From assembly GCF_900460065.1 (NCBI RefSeq), contig NZ_UAVD01000029.1, positions 434,001 to 498,000 of the forward strand: a DNA stretch of 64,000 nt. Direction: 5' to 3'. This DNA is from Streptomyces griseus. GTDB lineage: Bacteria > Actinomycetota > Actinomycetes > Streptomycetales > Streptomycetaceae. Under the pieces are notes generated by a model. It made no database searches, was not told the origin of the DNA, and saw nothing but the letters and a program-made list of their open reading frames with translations. Of the stretch, positions 17,042 through 27,029 are shown piece by piece. How positions within the stretch are numbered: position 1 is the stretch's first letter; each line of letters opens with the position of its first letter. The position numbers were made by a program, and so were the translations under genes.

Positions 17042-20000
17042 GTCTGCCTCCCTGTCGGCGGCCGGCGCCCGGCCGCGGAGGACGCCGGCGCGGGTGCCGA
17101 CGCATCGGGGATCGGTGCGAGAAAGGCGACGACCGCCGGCTCCAGGGCGTCGCGCAACGCCGTGACGAACGTGGCGATCCGCAGGCCGCCCGAGGCGAGG
17201 ACCACCCAGTTGTCCCGGTTCGGCGGAGTCAGGGTGAGCGGCGCCCCGGCCATCAGCCCGGCCTTCCTGAGGCATTCGACGGCGCCCCACACCCGCGTCG
17301 CCGCGGTGTCCGGGGCCTCGCCCGTCTGTTTGACGACCTGGGCGGCCAGCCCGGCGTGTTCACCGAGCAGCCCCGCCCACGTGTCGGCGTCGCGGACGCA
17401 GACCGCCTCGATGTCGCAGGCCACGGTTCCCGCGGCGGCGACTCCGAGGGTCACCCCCAGGCCGTGGGCCGCCGAGATCTCCCGGCCGCCGACGAGTTCG
17501 GGGCGTCCGTCGGGCCTGTAGCGCACCTCGGCGCTCTCGCCCAGTGCCCGCTGAACGGCCCGTGCGGTGGCCGCGCGACGCTCGTCGGCGGACTCTCCGG
17601 CGCCGGGGAGGTCCGGTTCGACGGCGATGTCGAGGTGGGTGCCGAGCACCTCCTCCACCGCCCGCTCCAGGTAGGGGCCGAGCAACGGGGCGACCCAGGG
17701 CCCGGAGCCGTCCGTCTTGCGCACGGCGTGGAGGGTCAGCCCCTCCCACCGCTCCACGGCCGTGCCGTCGGCGGTGCGTACCGCGATGTCGTACACGTAG
17801 GTGTCGCCGTCCCGGTGGCGCTCGGTGGCGCAGTAGCGCACCTCCTGCGGCAGGTCGCCGCCGGCGGGCATCGGGTACAGCCGCTCGATACCGGACGGCA
17901 GCAGCGTCGCGTCGGGGACGCACACCTGGTTGCCGTGCATCAGAGCGTCCCGCATCCCCGGGTCGGCCAGCAGCAGCGTGTCCGGCAGGAAGCCGGCGAA
18001 CCAGCCGGACGGCGCGGCGATCGCCACATCGGCGTCGACGTGCCGGGCGGCGGCCCTGCGGAAGCGGCGCAGCCGCTGGAAACGCTCGCCCTGGAAGAGG
18101 AAACCGCCGTACAGGTCGGCCGCCGGGTCCAGTGGGGCCGGCGGCACGTCCGGGCCCACCTGGGCAGGCGGCCCGTCCGGGACCGCGGCCCCGGAGTAGA
18201 CCAGCCGGGCCCGGAAGTGCTCGGCGACGAATCCGGTGTCCTCCGCGTGCACGGCCACGTCCACCGTGTCGGTGTCGGTGACGGTCGCGGCGATCCGGAT
18301 GCGGGTGGTCCCCGCGGGCGGCACCACGATGGGCCGCAGGAACCGCGCCCCCTCGATGACCGGTACGTCGGCGCGTCCGGTGAGCGCGGACGCCACCTGC
18401 ACCATGGCCTCCATGCCGATCACGGCGGGCATCAGCAGGTTGTCGTCCAGGAGGTGGTCGGCGAGGTAGAGGTCGGTTCCCGCGTTCAGTTCGGCCTCGG
18501 TGACGAGTTCGACGCCGTGGTAGCGCACCAGCGGGGTCCCGGTGAACCGCAGGAGCGGCATCGGCGGGAGGTCGCGCCGTACCGTTCCGATGCCTTCGGT
18601 CCGTCCGCTGATCACCGTCACCACGGGGGCGTCCGGGTCCGAGATCAGCCGCAGCAGGATCTCGACGCCCTGGTCGGGCGAGACCGGGACGATGCCCTCG
18701 CGGGACAGCGACTCGACGACGGAGAGCTTCTCGCCCATGCCGATCCCGGACCACACGGACCATTCCATGCACAGCGCACGGCAGCCCGGATGGTCGCGGG
18801 CGACCTGCTCGGTCCGGTCGGCCAGCCATTCGTTGGCGGTGGCGTAGTGCGCCTCGCCGCGCAGCCCGGACCGGCCGATGATGCTGCCGAAGGTGACGAG
18901 GAGTTTCAGGTTCCCCTCGCCGACGGCGTCCAGGACGACGTCCAGACCGTCGACCTTGGGCGCGAACGTGGCGTGGAAGTCGTCCATGCCGAGACCGCTG
19001 AGGGAGGCGGGTTCGTTGCGGCCCGCCCCGTGGAGCACGGCGGTGACGGGGCCGAGCGCGTCGGTGAGTTCGGCGACGGCCGCGGCGACGCGGACCGGGT
19101 CGGTGACGTCGGCGCGGGCGTAGCGCACCGTCGCCCCGCTGTCCGCCATCCGCCGCAGGTTCGCGGCGAGGTCCTCGTCCCGGGCGGGATCCGACCGGCC
19201 GAGGACAGCCAGCTTGACGCCGGTCTGCCGTGCCACGGCCAGGGCGCACTCGGCGGTGATGCCCTTGCCGCCGCCGGTGACGAGCAGGACGTCGGAGTCC
19301 CCCAGGACCTGTTCGGTGCGCTCGGCGCGGATCGGCAGGGCGCGCAGCACCGGGACGCGGCGGGTGCCGTCCGCGGCGAGGTGGACCTCGTTGAAGCGGG
19401 CGGTCGCGGCGACCTCGGCGGCCACCCGCTCCGCGGCGCCGTCGCAGACCGGGGTGTGGACGACGGTCGTCCGCAGGTGGGACGCCTCCAGATGGAGGGT
19501 CTTGGCCAGTCCGGCCGCGCCCCGGCCGTGCTGCACCAGGACGAAGCGGCGCTCGCGGTCGCCGGCGAGGGCGGCCTTGGCACCCTCCAGCGCGTGCTCG
19601 ATCTGCTCCCGGGAGCAGTCGGGCGGCAGGCAGACCAGTACCCCGGAGCCCACCGCGGCCTTCTCGAGGGCGCTGCGCACGTCCTGGGCGAAGGGGTGGT
19701 CCTGGGCGGTGAACAGCTCCCAGGACCCGTTGTCGCCGCCCGACACCGGTGCGGGCAGGAGGACTTCGTCGAGGTCGACGGCGAAGGGGCGGGCCCATGC
19801 GGCGGCTCCCGCCACGACGGGTGCGGGGGCGTCGCCGTCGTCCGTACCGGCGAGCGTGGTGAGCGCCTCGGCCAGTTCGGCCATCGTGGCGGTCGCGAAG
19901 TTGGTCGGTACATGAGCGGCGGTGAGGCCGAGCTGGACCGCGGCCTGGTTGACGATCTGGCCGACCGTGATCGAGCTCATGTGCAGGTCGTCCAGGAGGT

Positions 20001-22878
20001 TGCTGCTGTCGTCGACCAGTTCGGGCGGCAGTTCCGCCCGTTCGGCGACCAGGGCGCGCAGCACGTCGAGCGCCGACTCACCGGCCGAGCCGCCGGCCCG
20101 TTCGGTGGCGCCGTCGCCGGAGCCCTCCGCCCGGGGGGCGCGCATGGCGGGCAGGGCGACGTCGGGTGCCTGTTCGCAGGGACTGGCCAGGAAGCTGAAC
20201 TCGGCGCCGACCTCCAGCGGCCGGGTCAGCCGGTCGTTGAACAGCCGTTCGTGGATGAGCGGGGCGCCCAGGACATAGGCGGCGCCGACGACCTGGAGCA
20301 GTCCGCGCAGGGACTCGTCGTCGGTGTTGAGGGCGACGGCCGGTACGTCGGCGGTGGCCGCCGCCATGCCGGTGAGCACCCGACCGGGGCCGACCTCGAC
20401 GAACAGGTCGACGTCGGGGGCGGCCGCCCGGACCGCCTGGGTGAACAGCACCGGGTCGGTGATCTGCTGCCGCAGCAGCTTCGACAGGTCGGTGTCGCTC
20501 TCCAGATCTTCGCCGGTGACGGTGGAGACGACCCGGCGGTCCACCTCGGCCAGGCGCTCTCCGGCGAGCCAGTCGCCGAAGGCGTCGGCGGCCGGAGCGA
20601 CGAGGGGCGAGTGGAACGCGTGCGAGACCGCGAGGCCGGTGCAGGAGACACCGGCTCGCTCGGCCCGTTCGCTGACGGTGGCGATGGCCTCGACGGTTCC
20701 GGCGACGACGGTCTGCCGGGGCCCGTTGTAACCCGAGACGACGACGGGCAGGTCCGCGATGAGCTCCCCGGCCTCCTCGGGTGTGGCGGCCAGCGAGGCC
20801 ATGGTGCCCGAGGCGCTGTGCTCGGCCATGGCGGCACCCCGGACCCGGGCGGCCTCCAGCAGGGTGGTGGAGTCCAGGGCCCCCGCCCAGTGCAGGGCGG
20901 AGAGTTCGCCCAGGCTGTGGCCGACGGCGATGTCGGCCTCGATGCCGAGCGCGTCCAGGACGCGCAGCCCGGCGGTGGAGCCGGTCACGATGCGGGGCTG
21001 GGCCACGTCGGTGGCGACCATGTCGCCCGTGGTGGGCAGTCCGGCCCGCCGGTACACGTCGGCGGCCTCGGTGAAGCGGCGGGCGAGCGCACCCCCGCCG
21101 GTCGAGGTGCCCGAGCCCTGCCCCGGGAAGAGGAAGCCGATGCGGGCGGCGTCCTTCGCCCGGCCGATGAAGGCACGTCCGTCGGGGGAGAGCGTGATAC
21201 TCCCGTCCGTGTTCGGCACCTGGGCCAGCCGTCGCAGCCGCACTTCGGCGTCCTCCGGCGAGGTGACGACGACGGCCGCCCGATGGGGGAGTTCGCGCAG
21301 TTCGCGCTGGAGGGTGGCGGCCAGGTCGGCGAGCTGGGCGTAGGAGACCGTGACGGCGAAGTCGGCGACCTGGGAGAGGCGTTCCCTGAGCGCCTGCGGT
21401 GACGCGGCGTCCAGGAGGAGGAGTTCGGCGTCCTGGAGCGAGTTGGCCAGGGTGGTGGACCGTCGGCTGAGGGTCCGGCGTCCCGTCGGCAGAGCCCTGT
21501 CGAGGACGACATGGGTGTTGATCCCGCCGAACCCCATGGCGGTGATCCCGGCGCGCAGCGGTGCCCCGCTCGGCCAGGCCTCGGCCCGGCGCAGCACCCG
21601 CAGGTTGGCCGACTCCTCGGTGAGCAGCTCGTGCGGATCGACGCAGCCGATGGCGGGCGGCAGCATCGCGGCGTCCAGGGCCATCGTGGCCTTGATCAGT
21701 CCGGCGATTCCGGCGGCGGCCTTGGTGTGGCCGATCATGCCCTTGACGGAGCTGATGGCGGCGCTGGGGGCGTGCGGGTCGGCCTGGGCGCGGGCGCCCA
21801 TGATCGCCCTGAGCTCGGTCGCGTCGCCGACGGCGGTTCCGGTTCCGTGGCCCTCGAAGAGCGGGACGGTGTCGATGCCGAAACCGGCCCGTTCGTAGGC
21901 GCGGGCCAGGGCGAGCTGATAGCCGCTGACTTCGGGGCGGGTGATGCCGCCCTGTCCGTCGGAGGAGATGCCCCAGCCGGCGATCGAGGCGTAGACGCGG
22001 TGTCCGGCGGCGAGGGCGTCCTCCTCGCGCATGAGGACGACCATGCCGCAGCCCTCGCCGGGCCAGAAGCCGTTGGAGCCGCGGTCGTAGAGTCGCATCT
22101 CCGTCCTGGCGAGCGCTCCGGTCTTGGCGAAGCCGATGATCTCGAAGGGGTCGATGGACATGTCGACGCCTCCGGCGACGGCGACGTCGAGGTCCCCGTT
22201 CAGCAGGGAGGCGGAGGCGGTGGTGACCGACAGGAGCGAGGACGAGCACGCGCCGTCGACGGTGTATCCGCCGCCGTTCAGATCGAAGTGGTTGCAGATC
22301 CGGCCGGCGATGGTGTTGGACAGACCGCCCGCGAGGGTGTCCTCGTCGATGGCGGGGAACGGCTGCTTGTAGGCGTCCTCCACCCCTTCCAGGAACGCAC
22401 CGAGGCGTTCGTCGCCCCAGTCCTGCCCCTTGAGGGCGTCGGCGAGCACACGGCGTACGTACGGCCAGCGCAGCCGCATCACGTTGGCGCGGGCGAACTC
22501 ACCGGTGAGGGTGTTGCCGACGACGACGCCGGTGCGCTCCCTGGGGAGTCCCTCGCCGGCGGGAAACCCCGCGTCGGCCAGCGCCCGGGTCGCGGTGTCG
22601 AGCGCGAGCCAGTGCGTGAGGTCGGTGGAACGGTAGGTGCCGCCCGCGATGCGGTGGGCGACGCGGTCGAACTCCCACCCCTCCAGCACGGCGGCGTTAC
22701 GGGCATAGAACTTGTCCGGGACCGCGGGGTCCGGGTCGTAGTAGTCGTCCAGGCGCATACGCACGTCGGGCAGCCGGCGGAAGGCCCGCCGCCCGGCGAC
22801 CGCGTTCTCCCAGAGTTCGCGCGGGGTGGTGGCGTCGGGGTAGCTGCACGACACACCGACGATCGCGATACGGCTCAT
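17038..22878 (-). CDS. pksE: Iterative enediyne polyketide synthase PKSE
   Basis: 1946-aa single-module synthase. KS: residues 1-460, Cys211 in D-G-A-C-S-S-S with His344 and His384 (Cys211 is the position reported for SgcE and CalE8). AT: about 580-880, Ser655 in G-H-S-L-G-E. ACP: about 935-1010, with the enediyne-type motif D-D-L-H-M-S-S-I (Ser968/969 as the pantetheine site). KR: about 1190-1430, T-G-G-G-K-G-I, Ser1332, Tyr1345. DH: about 1460-1700, His1475 in Y-L-A-D-H-L-L-D-D-N. The C-terminal PPTase has V-A-C-D-I-E and W-G-A-V-E-C-L-R-K-A, so the enzyme can self-phosphopantetheinylate. With E10 it makes the polyene precursor of the enediyne core. The ATG at 22878 was chosen from the KS opening M-S-R-I-A-I-V-G; it overlaps the UNBU stop. 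Confidence 0.98.
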   Translation of the reverse strand: MSRIAIVGVSCSYPDATTPRELWENAVAGRRAFRRLPDVRMRLDDYYDPDPAVPDKFYARNAAVLEGWEFDRVAHRIAGGTYRSTDLTHWLALDTATRALADAGFPAGEGLPRERTGVVVGNTLTGEFARANVMRLRWPYVRRVLADALKGQDWGDERLGAFLEGVEDAYKQPFPAIDEDTLAGGLSNTIAGRICNHFDLNGGGYTVDGACSSSLLSVTTASASLLNGDLDVAVAGGVDMSIDPFEIIGFAKTGALARTEMRLYDRGSNGFWPGEGCGMVVLMREEDALAAGHRVYASIAGWGISSDGQGGITRPEVSGYQLALARAYERAGFGIDTVPLFEGHGTGTAVGDATELRAIMGARAQADPHAPSAAISSVKGMIGHTKAAAGIAGLIKATMALDAAMLPPAIGCVDPHELLTEESANLRVLRRAEAWPSGAPLRAGITAMGFGGINTHVVLDRALPTGRRTLSRRSTTLANSLQDAELLLLDAASPQALRERLSQVADFAVTVSYAQLADLAATLQRELRELPHRAAVVVTSPEDAEVRLRRLAQVPNTDGSITLSPDGRAFIGRAKDAARIGFLFPGQGSGTSTGGGALARRFTEAADVYRRAGLPTTGDMVATDVAQPRIVTGSTAGLRVLDALGIEADIAVGHSLGELSALHWAGALDSTTLLEAARVRGAAMAEHSASGTMASLAATPEEAGELIADLPVVVSGYNGPRQTVVAGTVEAIATVSERAERAGVSCTGLAVSHAFHSPLVAPAADAFGDWLAGERLAEVDRRVVSTVTGEDLESDTDLSKLLRQQITDPVLFTQAVRAAAPDVDLFVEVGPGRVLTGMAAATADVPAVALNTDDESLRGLLQVVGAAYVLGAPLIHERLFNDRLTRPLEVGAEFSFLASPCEQAPDVALPAMRAPRAEGSGDGATERAGGSAGESALDVLRALVAERAELPPELVDDSSNLLDDLHMSSITVGQIVNQAAVQLGLTAAHVPTNFATATMAELAEALTTLAGTDDGDAPAPVVAGAAAWARPFAVDLDEVLLPAPVSGGDNGSWELFTAQDHPFAQDVRSALEKAAVGSGVLVCLPPDCSREQIEHALEGAKAALAGDRERRFVLVQHGRGAAGLAKTLHLEASHLRTTVVHTPVCDGAAERVAAEVAATARFNEVHLAADGTRRVPVLRALPIRAERTEQVLGDSDVLLVTGGGKGITAECALAVARQTGVKLAVLGRSDPARDEDLAANLRRMADSGATVRYARADVTDPVRVAAAVAELTDALGPVTAVLHGAGRNEPASLSGLGMDDFHATFAPKVDGLDVVLDAVGEGNLKLLVTFGSIIGRSGLRGEAHYATANEWLADRTEQVARDHPGCRALCMEWSVWSGIGMGEKLSVVESLSREGIVPVSPDQGVEILLRLISDPDAPVVTVISGRTEGIGTVRRDLPPMPLLRFTGTPLVRYHGVELVTEAELNAGTDLYLADHLLDDNLLMPAVIGMEAMVQVASALTGRADVPVIEGARFLRPIVVPPAGTTRIRIAATVTDTDTVDVAVHAEDTGFVAEHFRARLVYSGAAVPDGPPAQVGPDVPPAPLDPAADLYGGFLFQGERFQRLRRFRRAAARHVDADVAIAAPSGWFAGFLPDTLLLADPGMRDALMHGNQVCVPDATLLPSGIERLYPMPAGGDLPQEVRYCATERHRDGDTYVYDIAVRTADGTAVERWEGLTLHAVRKTDGSGPWVAPLLGPYLERAVEEVLGTHLDIAVEPDLPGAGESADERRAATARAVQRALGESAEVRYRPDGRPELVGGREISAAHGLGVTLGVAAAGTVACDIEAVCVRDADTWAGLLGEHAGLAAQVVKQTGEAPDTAATRVWGAVECLRKAGLMAGAPLTLTPPNRDNWVVLASGGLRIATFVTALRDALEPAVVAFLAPIPDASAPAPASSAAGRRPPTGRQT

Positions 22879-24029
22879 ACGGGCACCGCCATCTTTTTCC
22901 GCTGCTGCGCCGCGGCCCGCATGGACGCGCACTTGCCGTGGAGGCAGGTGCCGTCCCGGCACGGGTCGCCGGTGCGGGCAGCCGCCACCGTGGCCGCGTG
23001 TGCCGGCTCCGGCTCGGGGGCGGGAGTGGGCAGGGGAGGGGGAGCGGAGGCGGCGGTCTGCTCCGCGGGCTCCGCCTGGGCCCGCTGTGCCTGGGCCCGC
23101 TGTGCCGGTTCGGCCGCGGCCGGAGCCTGCTTGGCCTTGACGTGCAGGCCCCACAGGTAGCCGCCGCGGATCAGGCAGACCAGGGCGGTGGCGAAGAAGA
23201 TGCCGTACGCGATGCCGAGCGCCGTGAGCACCCCGTACATCGCGGCGACGCCGCCGCCGAAGGCGATCTGGGAGGAACGCCTGGAGGGGGAGGTGCCGGG
23301 GTCGGTGACCATGTAGTTCGTGAAGAGGATGAACGCCACTCCGGTCATCATGCCGAGCGCCGCCGGGATGGAGGTCCCCGTCACCAGGCCGCGGATGACC
23401 GCCTGGAGGACGAACCCGATCAGCCAGGCGCCGATCAGCCACATACGGCCCGTCAGCTTCGCGTTCAGCATGGTGCCCAGAACCAGGATGATCGCCGGAA
23501 GGACCCAGTCGGCGGGGCCGTACAGGTACTCGGTGAAGTGGTAGGGCGGGGCGATGCTGGCCCAGGGGAAGAGCAGCAGAATGACCGCGATGCCGAAGTT
23601 CGACGGGTTCATGTAGTGCCGCATGCGGCCCTTGAGCGGGGCGCGGAGCACCCATTTGGTGCCGACGGCCACGACGACGCCGAAGACCATGACCCAGACG
23701 CGGTCGTTGACGTACGTCAACATGTTCACGGCGAGACCGGTGATGTGCGCGGGGAAGAGGAACTCGACCATGCCCTTGAAACCGCCGCCCGCGTAGCGGG
23801 GGGCCCGCTTCTCTCCGCGGGCGCTGACGGCCTCCAGCGCGATCTCCACCGTGTAGGCGGTGAGGACCGCGATGAACGGCCACAGCCAGGGCTGTTCGAA
23901 GCCGAGGAAGGTGTACCCGGCGATGTTGAGGATCGAGATCGAGATCGCGAACCGACGCAGGGCGGTGACGACCTTCACGTCGTGCCGCGGCGCGGCTGCC
24001 GCGCGCGTCCTGGTTTCGGGCACGGTCAC
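22875..24029 (-). CDS. unbU: Enediyne cassette membrane protein UNBU (E5), with Cys-containing tail
   Basis: 384-aa integral membrane protein of the conserved enediyne cassette, with about eight hydrophobic helices resembling the RnfD/NqrB fold (for example Y-M-N-P-S-N-F-G-I-A-V and F-T-N-Y-M-V-T-D-P-G-T-S-P). After the last helix comes an Ala/Pro/Glu-rich linker of about 60 residues and a terminal segment with three evenly spaced Cys (D-P-C-R-D-G-T-C-L-H-G-K-C). It is longer than the 354 aa I recall for SgcE5, the tail accounting for the difference. The GTG start overlaps the UNBV stop (GTGA) and its own stop overlaps PKSE (ATGA). Its biochemical role is unknown, but the gene is universal in enediyne clusters and likely acts at the membrane in core maturation or electron transfer. 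Confidence 0.93.
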   Translation of the reverse strand: MTVPETRTRAAAAPRHDVKVVTALRRFAISISILNIAGYTFLGFEQPWLWPFIAVLTAYTVEIALEAVSARGEKRAPRYAGGGFKGMVEFLFPAHITGLAVNMLTYVNDRVWVMVFGVVVAVGTKWVLRAPLKGRMRHYMNPSNFGIAVILLLFPWASIAPPYHFTEYLYGPADWVLPAIILVLGTMLNAKLTGRMWLIGAWLIGFVLQAVIRGLVTGTSIPAALGMMTGVAFILFTNYMVTDPGTSPSRRSSQIAFGGGVAAMYGVLTALGIAYGIFFATALVCLIRGGYLWGLHVKAKQAPAAAEPAQRAQAQRAQAEPAEQTAASAPPPLPTPAPEPEPAHAATVAAARTGDPCRDGTCLHGKCASMRAAAQQRKKMAVPV

Positions 24030-25957
24030 TTCTCCTTCACGTCGGCGCCGAGTTCCAGCGCGTGCCGGCCGGGGGTCAGCTGGAGATCCTTGTTGCGCAC
24101 CTGCCCGGTGCGGTCACGCCAGGTCAGGCGGGTCTGCATCGGCCCCTCGGCCTCCTGGCCGAGGCCGATGTGCACGTCCTGGCTGCGCTTGCCGGAGTGG
24201 CCGCTGCCGCCGTCGACCCGGCCCAGACGGGTGCTGCCGTCGGAGAGGGTCACGGTGACCTGGGCGCCGATGACGGGCGAGCCGGCCGCGTCGGTGAGGC
24301 TGAGGTTCAGGTGGCCGCCGGTCTTCCGGCTCATGTTGCAGTAGAAGACGGGGTCCTCCCACTGGCGTGCCACGACCATGTCGAGGCGTCCGTCGCCGTC
24401 GGCGTCGCCGGTGGCGATGCCCCGGCTGGGCACCGGTACGGCCAGACCGAGCTGCTTGGACAGGTCGCTGTAGGCCTCGCCGTCCTTCTCCTGGACGAAG
24501 AAGCGCATGTGCTGGTCGCCGGCGAGGTCGTCGCCCTCCTCCACGCGGGGCCAGAAGCGGGGGTGCTTGACCAGCGCGTCGTTGGCGGTGGCGAGCTCCT
24601 GGAGCTGCGCCCAGCGGTTGCGCTTGCCCTTGACGAAGCCGACGGCCTGGGTGATCTCCTGGATTCCGTCGTTGTCGAAGTCGCCCATCTTCACGTCCCA
24701 GCCCCATCCGGACCAGGCGAGGTTGAGCGGTGCGCTCTCGTCCTTGTAGGGGGCGACGCCGTCGCGGAACTTGGCGCGCAGGTCGGCCTTGTCACGGGCC
24801 GTTCCGATGAAGGCGAAGTTGGACTCCTGGATGCCGAAGGAGGTCGTGATGTTGGAGACGAAGGCGTCGTAGAGGCCGTCGTTGTCCAGATCGCCGAAGT
24901 CGATGCCCATGCCCTTGAAGGAGCTGCGGCCGATCTCCTTGGACTTCGGAGTGGTCGCGGTGTGCTTGGCCTTGACCTCGCTGAACTTGAAGGTGCCGGG
25001 GGTCGACCTGTTGTACAGAAGGGCCGACGTCCCGAAGTCGTGCGCGAGGTACATCTCGGGGCGCTGGTCCCCGTCCAGGTCGGTGGCCGAGACGGCCAGG
25101 GTCCAGCCCTGGTCGATGCCCTTCGGCAGGACGCCCTCGACCTGTTCGTAGCCGGAGGGGGTCCAGCGGAAGAAGTGACCGCCGCCGCCGTTCTGGGCGT
25201 GGGACAGCGAGTCGTTCATCGTCACGCCGCCGTGCACGGTGTCGTCCAGGACGGGGCTGTCGGGGAAGTAGTTCCCGATGTAGATGTCGTTGTGCCCGTC
25301 ACCGTCGAAGTCGGCGACCGTCGCGGCGTTGGAGTTCCACAGCGGCCCGTCGTACTCCCCGCCACCGCCGTTGCCGGGGACGAGCTCGACGGGCTCGAAG
25401 CACTTCGGGTCCATGGTCGTGGTGTCCTTGCCGGGCTCCTTCTTCGCCTGGAAGATCACCGGGGTACGGCCCCAGTAGTACACGAGCAGGTCCATCGCGC
25501 CGTCCTCGTTGTAGTCACCGGGGACGCAGCCGATCGGGGCCATGATGTCGCTCTTGGGCAGCGGAGACATATCCAGGGTGAACGGCGCGTACGAGGCGCT
25601 CTCGCGACCGGGCGCCGGTGCGGGGGTGACCACCGCCTGGTCGATCTGCGGGTCGGTGATGCACAGGTCGTTGGGCAGGCCGTCGCCGTCGATGTCGTTC
25701 ATGGCGACGCCCGCGCCGACGGAGGAGATCCACGCCTCGATGTGCTTGTAGGCCTTGTTCACCTTGCGGACGCTCTGTTTCCGGTAGCCGCCCGGCATGG
25801 ATATCGCCATCGGCTCGAAGGTGAACTTCTCCGCCAGCTCCGCTTTGTCGGCAGCACTCGACTCGTACGGCTTCACCACGTAAAAGGTGCTGACCATGAG
25901 AGCGAGTGCGATGACTCCGGGCGCCTGCTTCCGCAGCCAGGAAATCGGGTGTGTCAT
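24026..25957 (-). CDS. unbV: Enediyne cassette protein UNBV (E4), FG-GAP/ASPIC repeats
   Basis: 643-aa protein, close to the 645 aa of SgcE4. An N-terminal hydrophobic segment (P-G-V-I-A-L-A-L-M-V-S-T-F-Y-V-V) acts as signal or membrane anchor. The exported part carries at least five FG-GAP-like calcium-loop repeats of the D-x-D-x-D-G type, for example D-F-D-G-D-G-H-N-D, D-L-D-G-D-Q-R-P-E, D-L-D-N-D-G-L-Y-D, D-F-D-N-D-G-I-Q-E and D-A-D-G-D-G-R-L-D. A C-terminal ASPIC/UnbV beta domain follows. Predicted to be an extracytoplasmic beta-propeller. Function is unproven, but it is conserved in every enediyne cassette. It starts 12 nt after the first UNBL-type gene and is coupled to UNBU. Confidence 0.95.
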   Translation of the reverse strand: MTHPISWLRKQAPGVIALALMVSTFYVVKPYESSAADKAELAEKFTFEPMAISMPGGYRKQSVRKVNKAYKHIEAWISSVGAGVAMNDIDGDGLPNDLCITDPQIDQAVVTPAPAPGRESASYAPFTLDMSPLPKSDIMAPIGCVPGDYNEDGAMDLLVYYWGRTPVIFQAKKEPGKDTTTMDPKCFEPVELVPGNGGGGEYDGPLWNSNAATVADFDGDGHNDIYIGNYFPDSPVLDDTVHGGVTMNDSLSHAQNGGGGHFFRWTPSGYEQVEGVLPKGIDQGWTLAVSATDLDGDQRPEMYLAHDFGTSALLYNRSTPGTFKFSEVKAKHTATTPKSKEIGRSSFKGMGIDFGDLDNDGLYDAFVSNITTSFGIQESNFAFIGTARDKADLRAKFRDGVAPYKDESAPLNLAWSGWGWDVKMGDFDNDGIQEITQAVGFVKGKRNRWAQLQELATANDALVKHPRFWPRVEEGDDLAGDQHMRFFVQEKDGEAYSDLSKQLGLAVPVPSRGIATGDADGDGRLDMVVARQWEDPVFYCNMSRKTGGHLNLSLTDAAGSPVIGAQVTVTLSDGSTRLGRVDGGSGHSGKRSQDVHIGLGQEAEGPMQTRLTWRDRTGQVRNKDLQLTPGRHALELGADVKEK

Positions 25958-25969
25958 GCCAGCGCCTTT

Positions 25970-26938
25970 CTACGCGTGCGGAACGGAAGTGATCTCTGCG
26001 GCGATGTGCTGCCGCCAGATTTCGAATGCCGGGATCTCGCCGCCGTCACAGCTCTCGGGCGCCGTGTCGGCGCACACCCGGGCGGCTTCCCCGGGTGTCC
26101 GGCCGCCGCACAGGACGCGGGCGGCGAGATGGGTGTGGGCGGTCGTCGTGCCCGCGCGCTCGCGGGCCTCGCAGGCGAACGCGGAGCCCTGCGCCAGGTT
26201 CGGGAGATGCTCGCCCGCGTGTTTGGCGAAGCGCCGCAGTTCGTCCTCGTCGACGCTGCCCGCGTAGGTGCAGGCGAGTCCGGCGCCGGCGTACATGTCG
26301 CCGTGACGGTGGGCGGGGTAGGCCCCGATGAGCTCGGCGACGACGTCGGGGTCGGTACCGCCGACGAACCACAGGGCGCGCCCGATGCCCTGGTCGATCA
26401 CGCGGGCACTGTAGGCGTCCGGCCCGCCCTTCCAGGTGAAAGGGTGTTCCCGGCCGGGGTCGCGGACGTAGGCGTCGGTCTTGAAGTACGCCTGGTGGAA
26501 GCCGTACCCGTCCAGGAGCAGCCAGCGCAGCACCGGATCGGTGCTGCTCACGTCGGGCCACATGAACCTCGGCAGCCTGGCCATCGCCCAGCCGACGCCG
26601 ACGTAGATCATGTAGTTGTGGTGCCGGCCCCTGCCCTCCAGGATGCCGGTCAGCCGCTTGTCGCCGCCCGTCAGGGAGTCGAGCATGACGGCGCCCATGC
26701 CGGCGCCCTCGTACGCGAACCCGCGGAAGGGCCGGGGAACCGTCTCCAGCCAGTCGGTCGCCTGGTCCGCGGTGCGCGCCTCGACCGCGTAGGCGTAGCC
26801 CTGGAGGAAGCTCGTCCCGACCGTTTCCAACTGGTGTTTGGCCGCCGCGTTCTTGACGTGGAAACCGCGTTTTTCCAGTTTCGTTTCCCGAACATTTGGC
26901 GTGAGGACTCGGCGCCTCATCGCACGCAAGATGGACAT
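25970..26938 (-). CDS. unbL: Enediyne cassette protein UNBL (E3), DUF1702
   Basis: 322-aa DUF1702 protein, close to the 327 aa of SgcE3. Recognisable family segments are F-A-Y-E-G-A-G-M-G (about 93-101), Y-V-G-V-G-W-A-M-A-R-L-P, L-D-G-Y-G-F-H-Q-A-Y-F, D-Q-G-I-G-R-A-L-W-F and the C-terminal P-A-F-E-I-W-R. The ATG at 26938 follows a GAGGGGCGG-rich ribosome site. No catalytic motif is known. It lies between the second DUF1702 gene (91-nt gap) and unbV (12-nt gap). Role in enediyne core formation is inferred from universal conservation. Confidence 0.93.
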   Translation of the reverse strand: MSILRAMRRRVLTPNVRETKLEKRGFHVKNAAAKHQLETVGTSFLQGYAYAVEARTADQATDWLETVPRPFRGFAYEGAGMGAVMLDSLTGGDKRLTGILEGRGRHHNYMIYVGVGWAMARLPRFMWPDVSSTDPVLRWLLLDGYGFHQAYFKTDAYVRDPGREHPFTWKGGPDAYSARVIDQGIGRALWFVGGTDPDVVAELIGAYPAHRHGDMYAGAGLACTYAGSVDEDELRRFAKHAGEHLPNLAQGSAFACEARERAGTTTAHTHLAARVLCGGRTPGEAARVCADTAPESCDGGEIPAFEIWRQHIAAEITSVPHA

Positions 26939-27029
26939 TAAAGGCCGCCCCTCTATCCTTTGCCGGAATTTCCCGTTCGTTGGACGAAGATAGGTGATAC
27001 GACTACCCGTTCGGCTACTCCAGGAATGC

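Noticed and set aside
17356..21402. 1348-aa forward open frame opposite PKSE
   Set aside because: Antisense shadow of the synthase caused by high third-position GC; low-complexity Gly/Arg/Val sequence without motifs, while the reverse strand has complete KS-AT-ACP-KR-DH domains.
22879..23883. Upstream extension of PKSE to 23883
   Set aside because: Only frame openness; the synthase starts at the KS opening, and the region codes for UNBU in another frame.
24062..26941. 959-aa forward frame opposite unbV and unbL
   Set aside because: Shadow; reverse-strand genes have clear families.
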